Made by a program: the position numbers and the translations under genes. Under the pieces are notes generated by a model that was not told the origin of the DNA, made no database searches, and saw only the letters and a program-made list of their open reading frames with translations. A stretch of DNA of 34,008 nucleotides from Candidatus Thorarchaeota archaeon (GTDB lineage Archaea; Asgardarchaeota; Thorarchaeia; Thorarchaeales; Thorarchaeaceae), in NCBI GenBank assembly GCA_018238375.1, contig JABCTJ010000173.1:1-34008 (forward strand). The letters are read 5' to 3'. This document shows positions 8,688-16,801 of the stretch, piece after piece (positions within the stretch are counted from its first letter, which is position 1; each line of letters opens with the position of its first letter).

Positions 8688-10223
8688 ATGCAAGGAATAA
8701 TCGATATCCCCATCCCCTCACACGACCTTATGATTCTCACACTGCTCGGTCTTATCTTCGGCGGACTTCTTGTCATGCTTGCAGGAAAATGGTCTGAAAA
8801 GGGCGCGCAGGCACTTGCAAGTCTTGTTCTACTTGGTGGCCTTGCTCTGAACGTATTTCTCCTACTCAGTCCTGAGGTGTGGAGTGGGGGCGAGGTTCTC
8901 TATGAGGTAGTCTGGCTTGGATCAGCAGATTCCCCAATAATGAACATGGGTTTCAGAGGCGACGGTCTTAGTACACCTATTGCCATTCTGATTCTTGGCC
9001 TAGGCCTTTTCTCAATCCTCTTCTCGACGGTTTACATGAAAAATCTGAAGCAGCCTGGTCTGTACTACTCCTTAATGGTCTGGTTCGTCGCAGCCATGGT
9101 GGGGGTAATCTACGCAACGGACCTTATGCAGTTCTTCATTTTCTACGAGCTGATGCTCATACCTGCTTTCGTCTTGGTATACGTCTACGGAGTTTCAGAA
9201 GATCCTGTCAAGCGCTCGAAGAATGCTCTTCAGTTCTGGATATGGACAGCCGCAGGCGGGATTGTATCCCTCTTTGCAGTGTTCATGCTGTTTGGTTACG
9301 CCGGTACAATGAGCATCTCGACACTAACCACAGCATCGATTCCTGTCGAGATAGCAAAGCTCATCGGAATCATCTTTCTCTTGGGATTCGGCATGAAGCT
9401 CGGGCTTGTGCCTTTGCACGTATGGGCGCCTCCTGTCTATGGTGAAGCGCCTCTCCCAGTGCTTGTTCTCCTCAGTGGAGCCATGACCAAGACCGCGGCC
9501 TATGGTGTAATTAGAATCGTCATCCCCATCCTATCTGAGGGACTCCGCGGTTATGCCTCTGGTCTGATGGTGATTTCACTCATCACAATGTTCTATGGCG
9601 CAATGATGGCAATCTCCCAAAAGGATCTCAAGATGATGCTTGCATACTCCAGTATCAGTCAGCTTGGATACTTGATGTTTGGATACTCGACCATGACTTC
9701 AATTGGTGTCAATGGTGCAGCATTCCAGCTGATCAACCACGGGATTCTGGCTAGTCTGACATTCTTCTGTGCAGGCGCTATAAAGATGAAGACTGGAACG
9801 ATGAAGTTTGACAAGCTGGGGGGTCTTGCTCCCAAGATGCCCATACTTGCCACAGTCTACATTATTGGTGCACTCGCTCTTGCTGGCACTCCGCCGATGT
9901 CCGCGTTCGTGGGCGAGTGGATGATATTCGCTGGTGCAGCTGAACGTACTGCATTGGCTGGTGTTGGTCAACCATTCTACTTGATCATGACTGTTCTTGC
10001 TGTGGTGGCTACGGGTCTTACTGCAGCCTACTACCTCTGGTCCATTAGGCGTATCTTCTTCGGGCAAGTTCCAGAAGGTATGGAGGACGTCAGAGACCCG
10101 CCGCGGTTAATTTTGGTAATCACCGGAATCATGGCTTTCGTCGTTGTGATTCTAGGCGTTTGGCCATGGATGCTTTGGAGATTCATAGGTCCGGTTCTGA
10201 CCGGAGTTGTGGGAGGAGGCTGA
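8688..10223 (+). CDS. nuoM: Complex I-like antiporter subunit M (NuoM)
   Basis: 511 residues, about 14 helices, starting at ATG 8688 (GGAGGCTGGAGCG just upstream), 12 bases after the L stop. Channel residues are visible: Glu154 in FFIFYELMLIPAF, Lys237 in GFGMKLGLVPLHVWAP and Lys268 in SGAMTKTAAYGVIRI. LAYSSISQLGYLMFG and the INHGILASLTFF helix follow the NuoM pattern. The segment after that helix (AIKMKTGTM) lacks the YERRHTR-like sequence common in NuoM, a possible lineage change. Role: one of three antiporter-like pump modules. Confidence 0.94.
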   Translation: MQGIIDIPIPSHDLMILTLLGLIFGGLLVMLAGKWSEKGAQALASLVLLGGLALNVFLLLSPEVWSGGEVLYEVVWLGSADSPIMNMGFRGDGLSTPIAILILGLGLFSILFSTVYMKNLKQPGLYYSLMVWFVAAMVGVIYATDLMQFFIFYELMLIPAFVLVYVYGVSEDPVKRSKNALQFWIWTAAGGIVSLFAVFMLFGYAGTMSISTLTTASIPVEIAKLIGIIFLLGFGMKLGLVPLHVWAPPVYGEAPLPVLVLLSGAMTKTAAYGVIRIVIPILSEGLRGYASGLMVISLITMFYGAMMAISQKDLKMMLAYSSISQLGYLMFGYSTMTSIGVNGAAFQLINHGILASLTFFCAGAIKMKTGTMKFDKLGGLAPKMPILATVYIIGALALAGTPPMSAFVGEWMIFAGAAERTALAGVGQPFYLIMTVLAVVATGLTAAYYLWSIRRIFFGQVPEGMEDVRDPPRLILVITGIMAFVVVILGVWPWMLWRFIGPVLTGVVGGG

Positions 10224-10228
10224 GTCAG

Positions 10229-11788
10229 ATGCAGCTGGATTTCCTATTCTCTCCCGAGTTTGCGACTGTGATGCCAGTACTGATTCCAATCGTCTTTGCA
10301 ATCTTGGTTGCAGTGCTCTCTGAGGGGGTTCGCGTTGCCGTAAAGCGAGTTCCCAAGGGTCTCCCAGACGCTATTGCAGTCATAGGCTTCGCATTAGCGC
10401 TCATGTACGTGTACATGCTCGGAACCGAGGTTTGGAGCAACGGAGTGCACACATTCGTTTTGTCTTGGAGCGGCGGCAATTACGTGATGGCTGCAGACGA
10501 GTTCTCCGTCTTGATGATGGGGCTTTTTACATTCATGGGCCTTGTTGTTGCATTGTACTCCGTGGGCTACATGAAAAAGGACACTGGCCTAGCTCAGTAT
10601 TACATCTTGCTTCTGATCATGGTGGGCGCAATGAATGGCGTCGTGATTTCCACGGACCTGTTCACACTCTACATGTTCTACGAGACCATGGGTGTCTGCA
10701 GTTTCATCCTTGTGGCTTTCAGGAGGACTTGGGAAGGCATCGAAGCCGCTATCAAGTACCTCATGATGTCTGCGATTGGATCGACTCTAGTGCTCATGTC
10801 CGCCAGCTACCTTTACGGTCTAACTGGCACGCTCAACCTAGCTCTAATGTCACAGGCATTGCAGGCACACCCCGAGAATCCTCTTATTCCAATCCTCATT
10901 GCTCTGCTTACTGCTGGGTTCGCTGTGAAGGGTGCCGTAGTTCCCTTTGCGGCATGGCTTGCAGACGCTCATCCAGCGGCACCAAGTGGCATCAGCGCCA
11001 TGTTGTCTGCTGTCGTGATTAAAGTGGGCATCTACGGTATCATTCGCATCAACACACTGTTGTTTCCGATTCATACCATCTACTTCGATTGGCCGCTACT
11101 GATCTCAATCCTTGCCTTAGTCACAATGACCGCTGGCAACTTCTGGGCACTCACGCAGAAGGACCTCAAGCGAATGCTGGCATACAGTTCGATAGCTCAG
11201 ATAGGCTTCATTCTCTTTGCATTCGGAACGGCTACACAGTTTGGATATCAGTCCGGAACATTCTACATCCTCGTTCATGCTCTAACTAAGGGGCTCCTAT
11301 TTCTCTGCGCAGGAGCGTTCCTACATGCAGTTGGCAGTCGTGACTTGGATGACCTGAAAGGAGTCGGCAAGATGATGCCTGTGACAGGAGCGTTCTTTGT
11401 AATTGGTGTGCTATCTCTTATGGGAATGCCGCCCTTGGCTGGCTTTTACGCGAAGTTCCTAATCCTCGCCGCTGGTGTCGACGCGGGAATCAATTTCACT
11501 GGCTACTATCTGCTATTCACAGTTGTTGCCCTGTTCAACGCTCTGCTTGGCCTTGGCTACTACCTGAGGATGATAAAGACGGTCTGGTTTGAGCCGCTGT
11601 CTGAAAAGGTCAGAAGCGCGCATCGTGCTAGTCCTTCAGTCATCTTGGGGATGGGGATTCTTGCGGTTGCCCTGTTGGTCATAGGTGTGTATCCTGCCCC
11701 AATCTACAGTATTGCTGAGGCTGCTGGCAGTGCGCTATACAACTACGTGGATGTTGTTAATGCAATCATGGCCGCCAGAACCCCCTAG
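10229..11788 (+). CDS. nuoN: Complex I-like antiporter subunit N (NuoN/MrpD-like)
   Basis: 519 residues. ATG 10229 is chosen because GGGAGGAGG lies about 10 bases upstream; an earlier in-frame start would overlap the M gene by 64 bases. Polytopic, with Glu152 (MFYETMGVCSF), Lys234 (FAVKGAVVPFAAWLADAHP), Lys265 (VVIKVGIYGIIRI) and Lys354 (HALTKGLLFLCAG). LTQKDLKRMLAYSSIAQIGFI and MGMPPLAGFYAKFLIL are shared by NuoN, MrpD and hydrogenase antiporter subunits. The call N rests on operon position; by sequence it could equally be called MrpD-like. It ends the operon; the next genes are on the other strand. Confidence 0.92.
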   Translation: MQLDFLFSPEFATVMPVLIPIVFAILVAVLSEGVRVAVKRVPKGLPDAIAVIGFALALMYVYMLGTEVWSNGVHTFVLSWSGGNYVMAADEFSVLMMGLFTFMGLVVALYSVGYMKKDTGLAQYYILLLIMVGAMNGVVISTDLFTLYMFYETMGVCSFILVAFRRTWEGIEAAIKYLMMSAIGSTLVLMSASYLYGLTGTLNLALMSQALQAHPENPLIPILIALLTAGFAVKGAVVPFAAWLADAHPAAPSGISAMLSAVVIKVGIYGIIRINTLLFPIHTIYFDWPLLISILALVTMTAGNFWALTQKDLKRMLAYSSIAQIGFILFAFGTATQFGYQSGTFYILVHALTKGLLFLCAGAFLHAVGSRDLDDLKGVGKMMPVTGAFFVIGVLSLMGMPPLAGFYAKFLILAAGVDAGINFTGYYLLFTVVALFNALLGLGYYLRMIKTVWFEPLSEKVRSAHRASPSVILGMGILAVALLVIGVYPAPIYSIAEAAGSALYNYVDVVNAIMAARTP

Positions 11789-11804
11789 GAGATGCCGCTT
11801 CCAC

Positions 11805-12230
11805 CTATTGCCTAGCAGACTCTGGATGGGCTAGTTCGTTTTGCTCGCCGTCACTCGAATGAATCGCTGGTATCTTGAACCACGCGGCCAAGATAGCCCC
11901 ACATGCCGTGAATACGACTAATGGTGGCAGGTAGATGTCACCAGAACCAGTCCACCCAGCTGCAACTCCTGAGAGAACGAAACCAAAAAGAATTTCGAAT
12001 CTGAAGAACCATTTCCAAAGCATTGGATGGTCTAGAAACGAGTTATAAAATCTCATCCACAGTTCATCGCCATCGCATCCTTTCCTGCCATGCTCCACCA
12101 AGCCTCGATTAATGTATTTGCTAACTTGACACATCTGAAGCCAGAACAACAGGACAATCAAGCCCAGTAGTACGATTGGTACCAACACTATCCAGACATA
12201 CTCGTCGAACGTTTCATGCAAGCCCTGCAC
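11805..12230 (-). CDS. Small membrane protein of the 3-TM cluster (1)
   Basis: 141 residues, no family recognised. GTG 12230 is supported by GGAGGTAG about 8 bases upstream, inside the end of the preceding gene. Topology: TM1 (about residues 12-33), a charged stretch of about 45 residues containing VEHGRKGCDGDELW, TM2 (about 77-95), a short loop, TM3 (about 102-118), then an acidic tail. This TM-charged-TM-TM-tail layout recurs in most minus-strand genes up to 17.8 kb. It lies two genes from the end of the ion-pump operon, on the opposite strand and convergent with it. Function unknown. Confidence 0.7.
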   Translation of the reverse strand: MQGLHETFDEYVWIVLVPIVLLGLIVLLFWLQMCQVSKYINRGLVEHGRKGCDGDELWMRFYNSFLDHPMLWKWFFRFEILFGFVLSGVAAGWTGSGDIYLPPLVVFTACGAILAAWFKIPAIHSSDGEQNELAHPESARQ

Positions 12231-12236
12231 TACTTT

Positions 12237-12566
12237 CTACCTCCAGCTCACTTGGAATCCGGCTTGATTGCTGTATGTAACCACTTCTATTTTACCGTTT
12301 GCAGTTGGCAAATTAACCCGTAATGCTGACGCGGTACCAACGACCAATATCACCAGAAATACTGGCCAATACACCTCAAATGGACGTACCCATGCAATTG
12401 CCAAACCTGCTAGAGTGAAGGACAAGAAGGTAGCTCCCTTAAACTGCAAGTTCCACGTCGATGTCCGAGCAGATGGCACAGTCACTACCAAAGCACTCGT
12501 CCCACCAGAGCTTGCGGGCGCCGGAATCAAAGCGCATCTCTCGGAAGCATCCAGAGATGTTGTCAT
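12237..12566 (-). CDS. Hypothetical small membrane protein, possibly incomplete cluster member
   Basis: 109 residues with no recognised family. The first 40 residues are polar and rich in Ser, Thr and Ala. Then come two hydrophobic helices separated by WVRPFEVYWP and a polar C-terminus. The pair of helices with a W/P/E loop matches TM2-loop-TM3 of neighbouring cluster proteins, while the equivalent of TM1 is missing. It could be a shortened paralog, or the N-terminal part may be misread. No strong ribosome site is seen before ATG 12566. The stop is 6 bases before the start of the next gene on the same strand. Confidence 0.5.
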   Translation of the reverse strand: MTTSLDASERCALIPAPASSGGTSALVVTVPSARTSTWNLQFKGATFLSFTLAGLAIAWVRPFEVYWPVFLVILVVGTASALRVNLPTANGKIEVVTYSNQAGFQVSWR

Positions 12567-12620
12567 TAGTCATCCATAGCTCTTTTTCATTTACGAATTA
12601 CAGTCCATAATAAGGCTCTG

Positions 12621-12968
12621 CTACGGAATTCGCTCGCGACGGTCATGCCATCCGACAATAATGGAGGCCAGAATCGTGGTCCCCCATAGAACTGCTAGGA
12701 TCTGATAGAATAAGCTCGGAGGTTGTGATGAGGAGAATAGAATCAACGGCCATAGTGAAATAGCAGTTATGGTGAAGGCTCCTGTGATGTATAGCATTAC
12801 GTGTTCCCACCACCACGGACGTCCTTCATAGATAAGTTTGCTTCTTGCCTTGACAAAGCCTCCGAGGATAGATGTTCCCCAATACCTATCAGCAAGTGCA
12901 AGATACAGGAGGAATCCCAGCAGCATCGGACCCATGAGAAGAGCGCCCAATATTATGGGACTAGTCAC
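12621..12968 (-). CDS. Small membrane protein of the 3-TM cluster (2)
   Basis: 115 residues. GTG 12968 is supported by GAGGTGGTG about 8 bases upstream. TM1 (about residues 4-25) is followed by a basic, aromatic stretch (KARSKLIYEGRPWWWEH), TM2 (about 58-79), a short SSSQPP loop, TM3 (about 84-104) and the charged tail WHDRRERIP. The layout matches the neighbouring cluster genes, but sequence similarity is weak by eye. Function unknown; presumably an integral membrane protein. Confidence 0.68.
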   Translation of the reverse strand: MTSPIILGALLMGPMLLGFLLYLALADRYWGTSILGGFVKARSKLIYEGRPWWWEHVMLYITGAFTITAISLWPLILFSSSQPPSLFYQILAVLWGTTILASIIVGWHDRRERIP

Positions 12969-13077
12969 TTATTATCACCACCTCATGATTCAAGGACAAT
13001 GAGTAATAGGAATTGACTGTTTCGCCAATGCATGATTCAAAGGCCTCCTCCATCAATCTAACTCCTGCAATTGCTAG

Positions 13078-13935
13078 CTATGTGACCCAGCTTGGAGCCA
13101 CGAAAATCGCATCCATTGGTTGGGCGCTGGCTATCACACCAAGCTCGTACACCATCACTAGAATCCACAAAATGAAGGCTAATATCATTGTCCATTTAGC
13201 AGCCTGCATGGCTACTGCATTCACCTTACCGAATATCTTCGTTAGAATTCCTGTTACTTTGTCAACTAAATGGCCCTGTATGATGAGGAAGCCGAACAAC
13301 TTCGCCAGCCAAACAATAATGAGTACGCCAATCCCCATCAGGGTGTCTCCTCCGGTTGTGTATCCGTTCGCATAGTTGTGATAGAGAGCCCAAAGGTGCT
13401 TGAACAGGCAGGCACTCCAGACACCCAGACAGACCATGAAGATGATGTAGGTCGCCCAGTTAATTACTAGCCACGACGATACTATCAATGCCACTGTTGC
13501 TAGCGTCAAGTGGGTTCCGGTTTCGAAAGTGCTTATCTGCGCTTGTTCTACCTGCTGCGCGACTCTCTGTGCAATAACTGGGTCATCAAAGTTGATTCCT
13601 TGGATTCCGAAGTTTGAGGTAACCACATTCACGGTTCCAAGAAGGTCTATGGTCAAGTCCATCACTAATGTGCAGACGCCAAATGCCGCGTTGACTGTTA
13701 TCTGTAGGGTGGGCCACAATGATTGCAGCCATTGGAAGATGAGATTCTGGTTTGCAAACTGCTGACTTGCGGGATTCAATTCGTCTTCTGGTTCAGGTCC
13801 CACACCATCGCTGGTACCGTCATACTTTATCGGCGAATCTGGATTCAACGCAGTGAGATCGGCAATCACGTTGATGTCGTGAATCCTCATATCCACAAGG
13901 TTGTAGTGAGAGTACCTGTATCCCAGCGGCACCAC
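13078..13935 (-). CDS. Hypothetical membrane protein, possibly truncated at the N-terminus
   Basis: 285 residues from GTG 13935. The reading frame stays open only 12 codons further upstream to a TGA at 13972-13974. The first roughly 75 residues are polar and read like the interior of an exported domain (YSHYNLVDMRIHDINVIADL), with no signal peptide. The C-terminal two thirds contain about four to five helices, including TLATVALIVSSWLVINWATY and the last one before ASAQPMDAIF. No family recognised. The gene differs from the 3-TM neighbours in size. The lack of signal peptide and of a clear ribosome site suggests either a 5'-truncated remnant of a larger protein or an unusual start. Confidence that it is coding is good because the frame is long and hydrophobic. 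Confidence 0.6.
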   Translation of the reverse strand: MVPLGYRYSHYNLVDMRIHDINVIADLTALNPDSPIKYDGTSDGVGPEPEDELNPASQQFANQNLIFQWLQSLWPTLQITVNAAFGVCTLVMDLTIDLLGTVNVVTSNFGIQGINFDDPVIAQRVAQQVEQAQISTFETGTHLTLATVALIVSSWLVINWATYIIFMVCLGVWSACLFKHLWALYHNYANGYTTGGDTLMGIGVLIIVWLAKLFGFLIIQGHLVDKVTGILTKIFGKVNAVAMQAAKWTMILAFILWILVMVYELGVIASAQPMDAIFVAPSWVT

Positions 13936-13971
13936 GTGTTTGATGACTCTTCCATACTGCTCTTGCAGATA

Positions 13972-14358
13972 TCAGGGTTCCCTAGCAGAATCCCCCTCCT
14001 TCTCTTCTTCCCCTGTTTTTGAATAGCAAACTGGAAGTGAAATGGACAGCAAAATACCACCAAAAAATACGTACCAACTATCCATCATCAGGGCTATTGC
14101 CTCTTCGGGAACGAGAATCAATCCTGGTAGGAAAACGGCAACAAGAGGAAGAACAAAGAACAGCAAATAGAAACCTACCTCTGTTGATCTCCGTTCTTTT
14201 GCTCTAACGTACAGCCACGCTAGGCCAGCAACTTCTCGATCTTCACCTTTTCTCAAATCAGCGATAATTCCAATACCCCTGAAGAAAGCGTACCCAAAGA
14301 ATAGGAATATGCATATTGAAAGCAAAGCGCCTAAAGGAGCCCATTCCATTATTTCCAT
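13972..14358 (-). CDS. Small membrane protein of the 3-TM cluster (3), PEEA motif
   Basis: 128 residues from ATG 14358; GTG 14367 is an in-frame alternative. TM1 (about residues 6-27) is followed by a charged stretch (LRKGEDREVAGLAW, VRAKERRSTE), TM2 (about 57-78), the loop LVPEEAIALMMDSWYVF, TM3 (about 82-103) and the acidic tail GEEEKEGDSAREP. The loop and start of TM3 match the gene at 16802-17341 (LLPEEAIVIISSTWIVF), so the two are probably paralogs. The gene at 15719-16108 has a weaker version (WPEDF then SSW). Function unknown. Confidence 0.7.
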   Translation of the reverse strand: MEIMEWAPLGALLSICIFLFFGYAFFRGIGIIADLRKGEDREVAGLAWLYVRAKERRSTEVGFYLLFFVLPLVAVFLPGLILVPEEAIALMMDSWYVFFGGILLSISLPVCYSKTGEEEKEGDSAREP

Positions 14359-14393
14359 GTATATCACTCGCTCCCGCAGATTGTTGAATCTTT

Positions 14394-14543
14394 CTAACTA
14401 CTCGTGAAAGCCATGTGCAACGATAGTCCAACTAGCACGGTGAATAGAATAAGGGCGCAAACAAGGCTCCGGAAAGCAACATCCAGCATGATAACAGAAC
14501 CCCATGATATGCCCAAGAGCATGAATCCCACAAACCAGTTCAT
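14394..14543 (-). CDS. 49-residue membrane miniprotein
   Basis: A short gene with ATG 14543 and stop TAG 14394-14396. GACAGGAGGAT directly precedes the start with good spacing, which is among the better ribosome sites in the cluster. The product has two hydrophobic stretches (NWFVGFMLLGISWG and SLVCALILFTVLVG) separated by a short segment with Asp and Arg, and no other features. It sits between two cluster genes on the same strand with compatible spacing, so it is likely co-transcribed. Function unknown; a small subunit or regulator of neighbouring membrane proteins is possible (inference). Confidence 0.55.
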   Translation of the reverse strand: MNWFVGFMLLGISWGSVIMLDVAFRSLVCALILFTVLVGLSLHMAFTSS

Positions 14544-14581
14544 ATCCTCCTGTCACCTCTCACCCTATTGCCAATCTTCAT

Positions 14582-15091
14582 CTATGAACTCAAAGATTCC
14601 TTCAACAACTCCCTTGCCGACTGCCCTACGTCATCGTCTCGTTGAGAAAGGCGAGTGAGCAAATCTAACGCGTCATCCTTTTCAATCCGTTTGTCTTGCA
14701 GCAATTTGCGCACCGTGATCTTCAGTTGTTTCGCGGGGTCATCAGCCGTTTTGATAAAGAATGGCTCGATTAGGGCGACCAGTTTTTTTGATGTTAGACA
14801 AGTCCTGCCTGTAGGCTTCTTGAAAACTAGGTAGCGTGTTCCAATGATTGCAGCAACAGCCAATGCGCCAAAAGCCCCAAATAGAATGTACGTGCCAACG
14901 CTTGCTAACAGGACGTCCAGCAGTACAGCGATTCTCCATTTTAACACAAGATGGCCTAATACATCAGATTGCTGCTTTGGTGAAGTGCCCACGAGTTTTT
15001 CCAGTTTCCCTGCATAGATCAGTGCAACAATACTCAGGGCATAGAATGGCAGAGCAATCACGAGCTGAAGAATTTCTTGAGGAACCTGCAT
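14582..15091 (-). CDS. Membrane protein of the 3-TM cluster (4) with RDDD-x-G tail domain
   Basis: 169 residues from ATG 15091, with GGTG about 8 bases upstream. TM1 (about residues 8-26) is followed by the charged stretch KLEKLVGTSPKQQSD, a hydrophobic pair (about 50-85), and a C-terminal soluble helical region of about 65 residues rich in Lys, Asp and Arg. The end, LLTRLSQRDDDVGQSARELL, shares an RDD(D/E)-x-G pattern with the genes at 16195 and 16802 (RDDEIG and RDDELG). These three are therefore probably paralogs with the same cytoplasmic tail. Function unknown. Confidence 0.72.
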   Translation of the reverse strand: MQVPQEILQLVIALPFYALSIVALIYAGKLEKLVGTSPKQQSDVLGHLVLKWRIAVLLDVLLASVGTYILFGAFGALAVAAIIGTRYLVFKKPTGRTCLTSKKLVALIEPFFIKTADDPAKQLKITVRKLLQDKRIEKDDALDLLTRLSQRDDDVGQSARELLKESLSS

Positions 15092-15195
15092 TGATTACAC
15101 CATTCGCTACTCCTCTTTGCATACTCCAAGCGGCACCTTGGCAATACAAGCCACAATCGAATTGGTCATTCCAGTAGCCATGGATGTATCACTTC

Positions 15196-15600
15196 TTACG
15201 TTTTTGTGACTATCATCTCACGAAGAAGCCTTTCATTGTGGATGAATAGAAGTGAGAAGAATAGCATCACGCTAGATACAGCAAGGATCATCCCTATGCT
15301 GTAAATTATGTCTATTGATACAAACAACGGTTGAAGCCAAAACTCACCCCATACTACCACCAAGATTGGTGCAATGAGTACAATCAGATAGAATGCATAG
15401 ATAATCAAGGGTGGTTTGGCAGTATATTGATCTAAGATCCATTTTCCGATGCCTATCCGCTTATCGAATTCCTTAGACAAGGCTCTTTTCATCGTGTCCA
15501 GAAGGATTTTCGGTAGATACCATATGACTAGAATGGGAGCTAGTCCCGCAAATCCCAGAAGCGCGATAATGAGGACATTCAAATCGACCAACGGAGTCAC
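15196..15600 (-). CDS. Small membrane protein of the 3-TM cluster (5)
   Basis: 134 residues if translation starts at GTG 15600. The frame stays open to TTG 15768, but that start would overlap the upstream gene by 50 bases and add a cysteine-rich, unconserved-looking extension. The shorter form matches the 128-141 residue size of neighbours. TM1 (about residues 8-30) is followed by the charged stretch KRALSKEFDKRIGIGKW, TM2 (about 60-82), the loop VVWGEFWLQP, TM3 (about 95-118) and the tail HNERLLREMIVTKT. The tail resembles NRRVRHEMLEEG at the end of the gene at 17403. Function unknown. Confidence 0.66.
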   Translation of the reverse strand: MTPLVDLNVLIIALLGFAGLAPILVIWYLPKILLDTMKRALSKEFDKRIGIGKWILDQYTAKPPLIIYAFYLIVLIAPILVVVWGEFWLQPLFVSIDIIYSIGMILAVSSVMLFFSLLFIHNERLLREMIVTKT

Positions 15601-15718
15601 CCCAATGAAGGTAGGAATGATTGCATATCTACAGCAACTACAAAGTAGTAAGCTGCCAACGCAAACATGAACACTCTGCAAATAAGTGTTGATGATGATG
15701 CGGCTTGTGTCGTAGCTC

Positions 15719-16108
15719 CTACTTGCGGTCAGTGAATTCCGAAATCGAACTAGGACTTGAACAGGCAATTCTCAATGTCCCAAAGACCACAGCAATAGCA
15801 GCCCAAGATGAAAGAGAATACACTGTTGATAGAAAATCCTCCGGCCATAGTAGCCAAGTCGCTATAATGGGCACCCCAAAGAGAATGCCCAGAGATCCGA
15901 ATGTGGCGACAGCACATGCAGCCAAGGTTCGAGTCGTTCGAACATGGAGGGCAACCAATCTAGGGAGTCTTGCTGGACGCGAAGTACTTGCGGAGTTCAT
16001 GAAATGTCGCCTGTACCGAGCTGCAGCTTGCTCCGCTACACCGAGAGCGAATAGCGGTATTGCAGAAGCCACAGTTATCAGGAAGATAGCCAGATTATCA
16101 ATCGCCAT
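15719..16108 (-). CDS. Small membrane protein of the 3-TM cluster (6)
   Basis: 129 residues from ATG 16108, with GGAGGGGG about 6 bases upstream, a strong ribosome site. TM1 (about residues 4-26) is followed by a very basic stretch of about 35 residues (ARYRRHFMNS to HVRTTRT), TM2 (about 63-86), the loop LLWPEDFLSTVYSLSSW, TM3 (about 96-113) and a polar tail. The loop echoes the PEEA...W pattern of the genes at 13972 and 16802. The basic stretch is probably cytoplasmic by the positive-inside rule. Function unknown. Confidence 0.7.
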   Translation of the reverse strand: MAIDNLAIFLITVASAIPLFALGVAEQAAARYRRHFMNSASTSRPARLPRLVALHVRTTRTLAACAVATFGSLGILFGVPIIATWLLWPEDFLSTVYSLSSWAAIAVVFGTLRIACSSPSSISEFTDRK

Positions 16109-16194
16109 TTCAATCCCCCTCCATTTGAATGAGAGAGCCTCATATGCTTTTGCGATATTCTCAGACCGTTATGCTTTGTCTGATGCATATGTTA

Positions 16195-16740
16195 TCATAC
16201 TGAATTCTGACGTTTTGAAATCCATTCTGACAAGACCTGCTTAAAGACAGTCCCTATCTCATCGTCCCGAAGTAGAAAGCGTTCCTTCGCCGCGTTGTAA
16301 TGTGCTGTTCCAGACCTTTCGGGTTGGCCCTCGAAGCCATTCACAAGGCCCTCAAAGAATTCTTCCAAGGCAACCAATGATTTGGACTTTTCAATAGCTA
16401 TCTCTTCTAGATGCTCCCCTAGAGCTAGCTCTCTCTCTTTTATTGGATGGAAACGCATGTCAACCCAAATCAGAACTAATACCCACAAAAAAGCTTCAAT
16501 TCCTGCGAACACGACCATGCCTTCCAACAACTCGTATCTAGGCCCAAACTCAAGAACAAAATACTCGGCAAGCCAGACCAACATGAGAAACCCAATCCCA
16601 ATCATGGCTCTCCTGTAAGTTGCAAAGAAAAAGCGACCAGCTTCTCGTACGAAAACGGGGCCAATGCTTCGTCTTTCGCAGAAGTCACAACTAACTATGA
16701 AAAGCAACAATAAAGGCACTCCGATAATAATGACCAGCAT
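16195..16740 (-). CDS. Membrane protein of the 3-TM cluster (7) with RDDE-x-G tail
   Basis: 181 residues from ATG 16740, with GGTGGGG about 7 bases upstream. GTG 16830 is in frame but would overlap the upstream gene by 29 bases. TM1 (about residues 2-17) ends in a cysteine pair (CDFCERRS), then a charged stretch, TM2 (about 44-60), a loop with FGPRYELLEG, TM3 (about 68-87) and a cytoplasmic helical tail of about 90 residues. The tail ends in FLLRDDEIGTVFKQVLSEW, the motif shared with 14582 and 16802. Its size also agrees with those two (169 and 179 residues). Function unknown. Confidence 0.7.
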   Translation of the reverse strand: MLVIIIGVPLLLLFIVSCDFCERRSIGPVFVREAGRFFFATYRRAMIGIGFLMLVWLAEYFVLEFGPRYELLEGMVVFAGIEAFLWVLVLIWVDMRFHPIKERELALGEHLEEIAIEKSKSLVALEEFFEGLVNGFEGQPERSGTAHYNAAKERFLLRDDEIGTVFKQVLSEWISKRQNSV

Positions 16741-16801
16741 CTTGACACCCCACCACTGACTGTAAGTGATTCCTCCGTCATAAGAGTATGCTGTTGTACT
16801 G

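Noticed and set aside
12268-12579. Plus-strand frame opposite the 12237 gene
   Set aside because: The minus-strand frame has the two-helix hydrophobic pattern and lies in line with neighbouring genes, while the plus-strand product is polar and without features.
15092-15195. A 24-codon frame (ATGGCTACTGGAATG...) on the minus strand between two cluster genes
   Set aside because: Too short, with no ribosome site or membrane pattern; it probably represents the leader of the 14582 gene.
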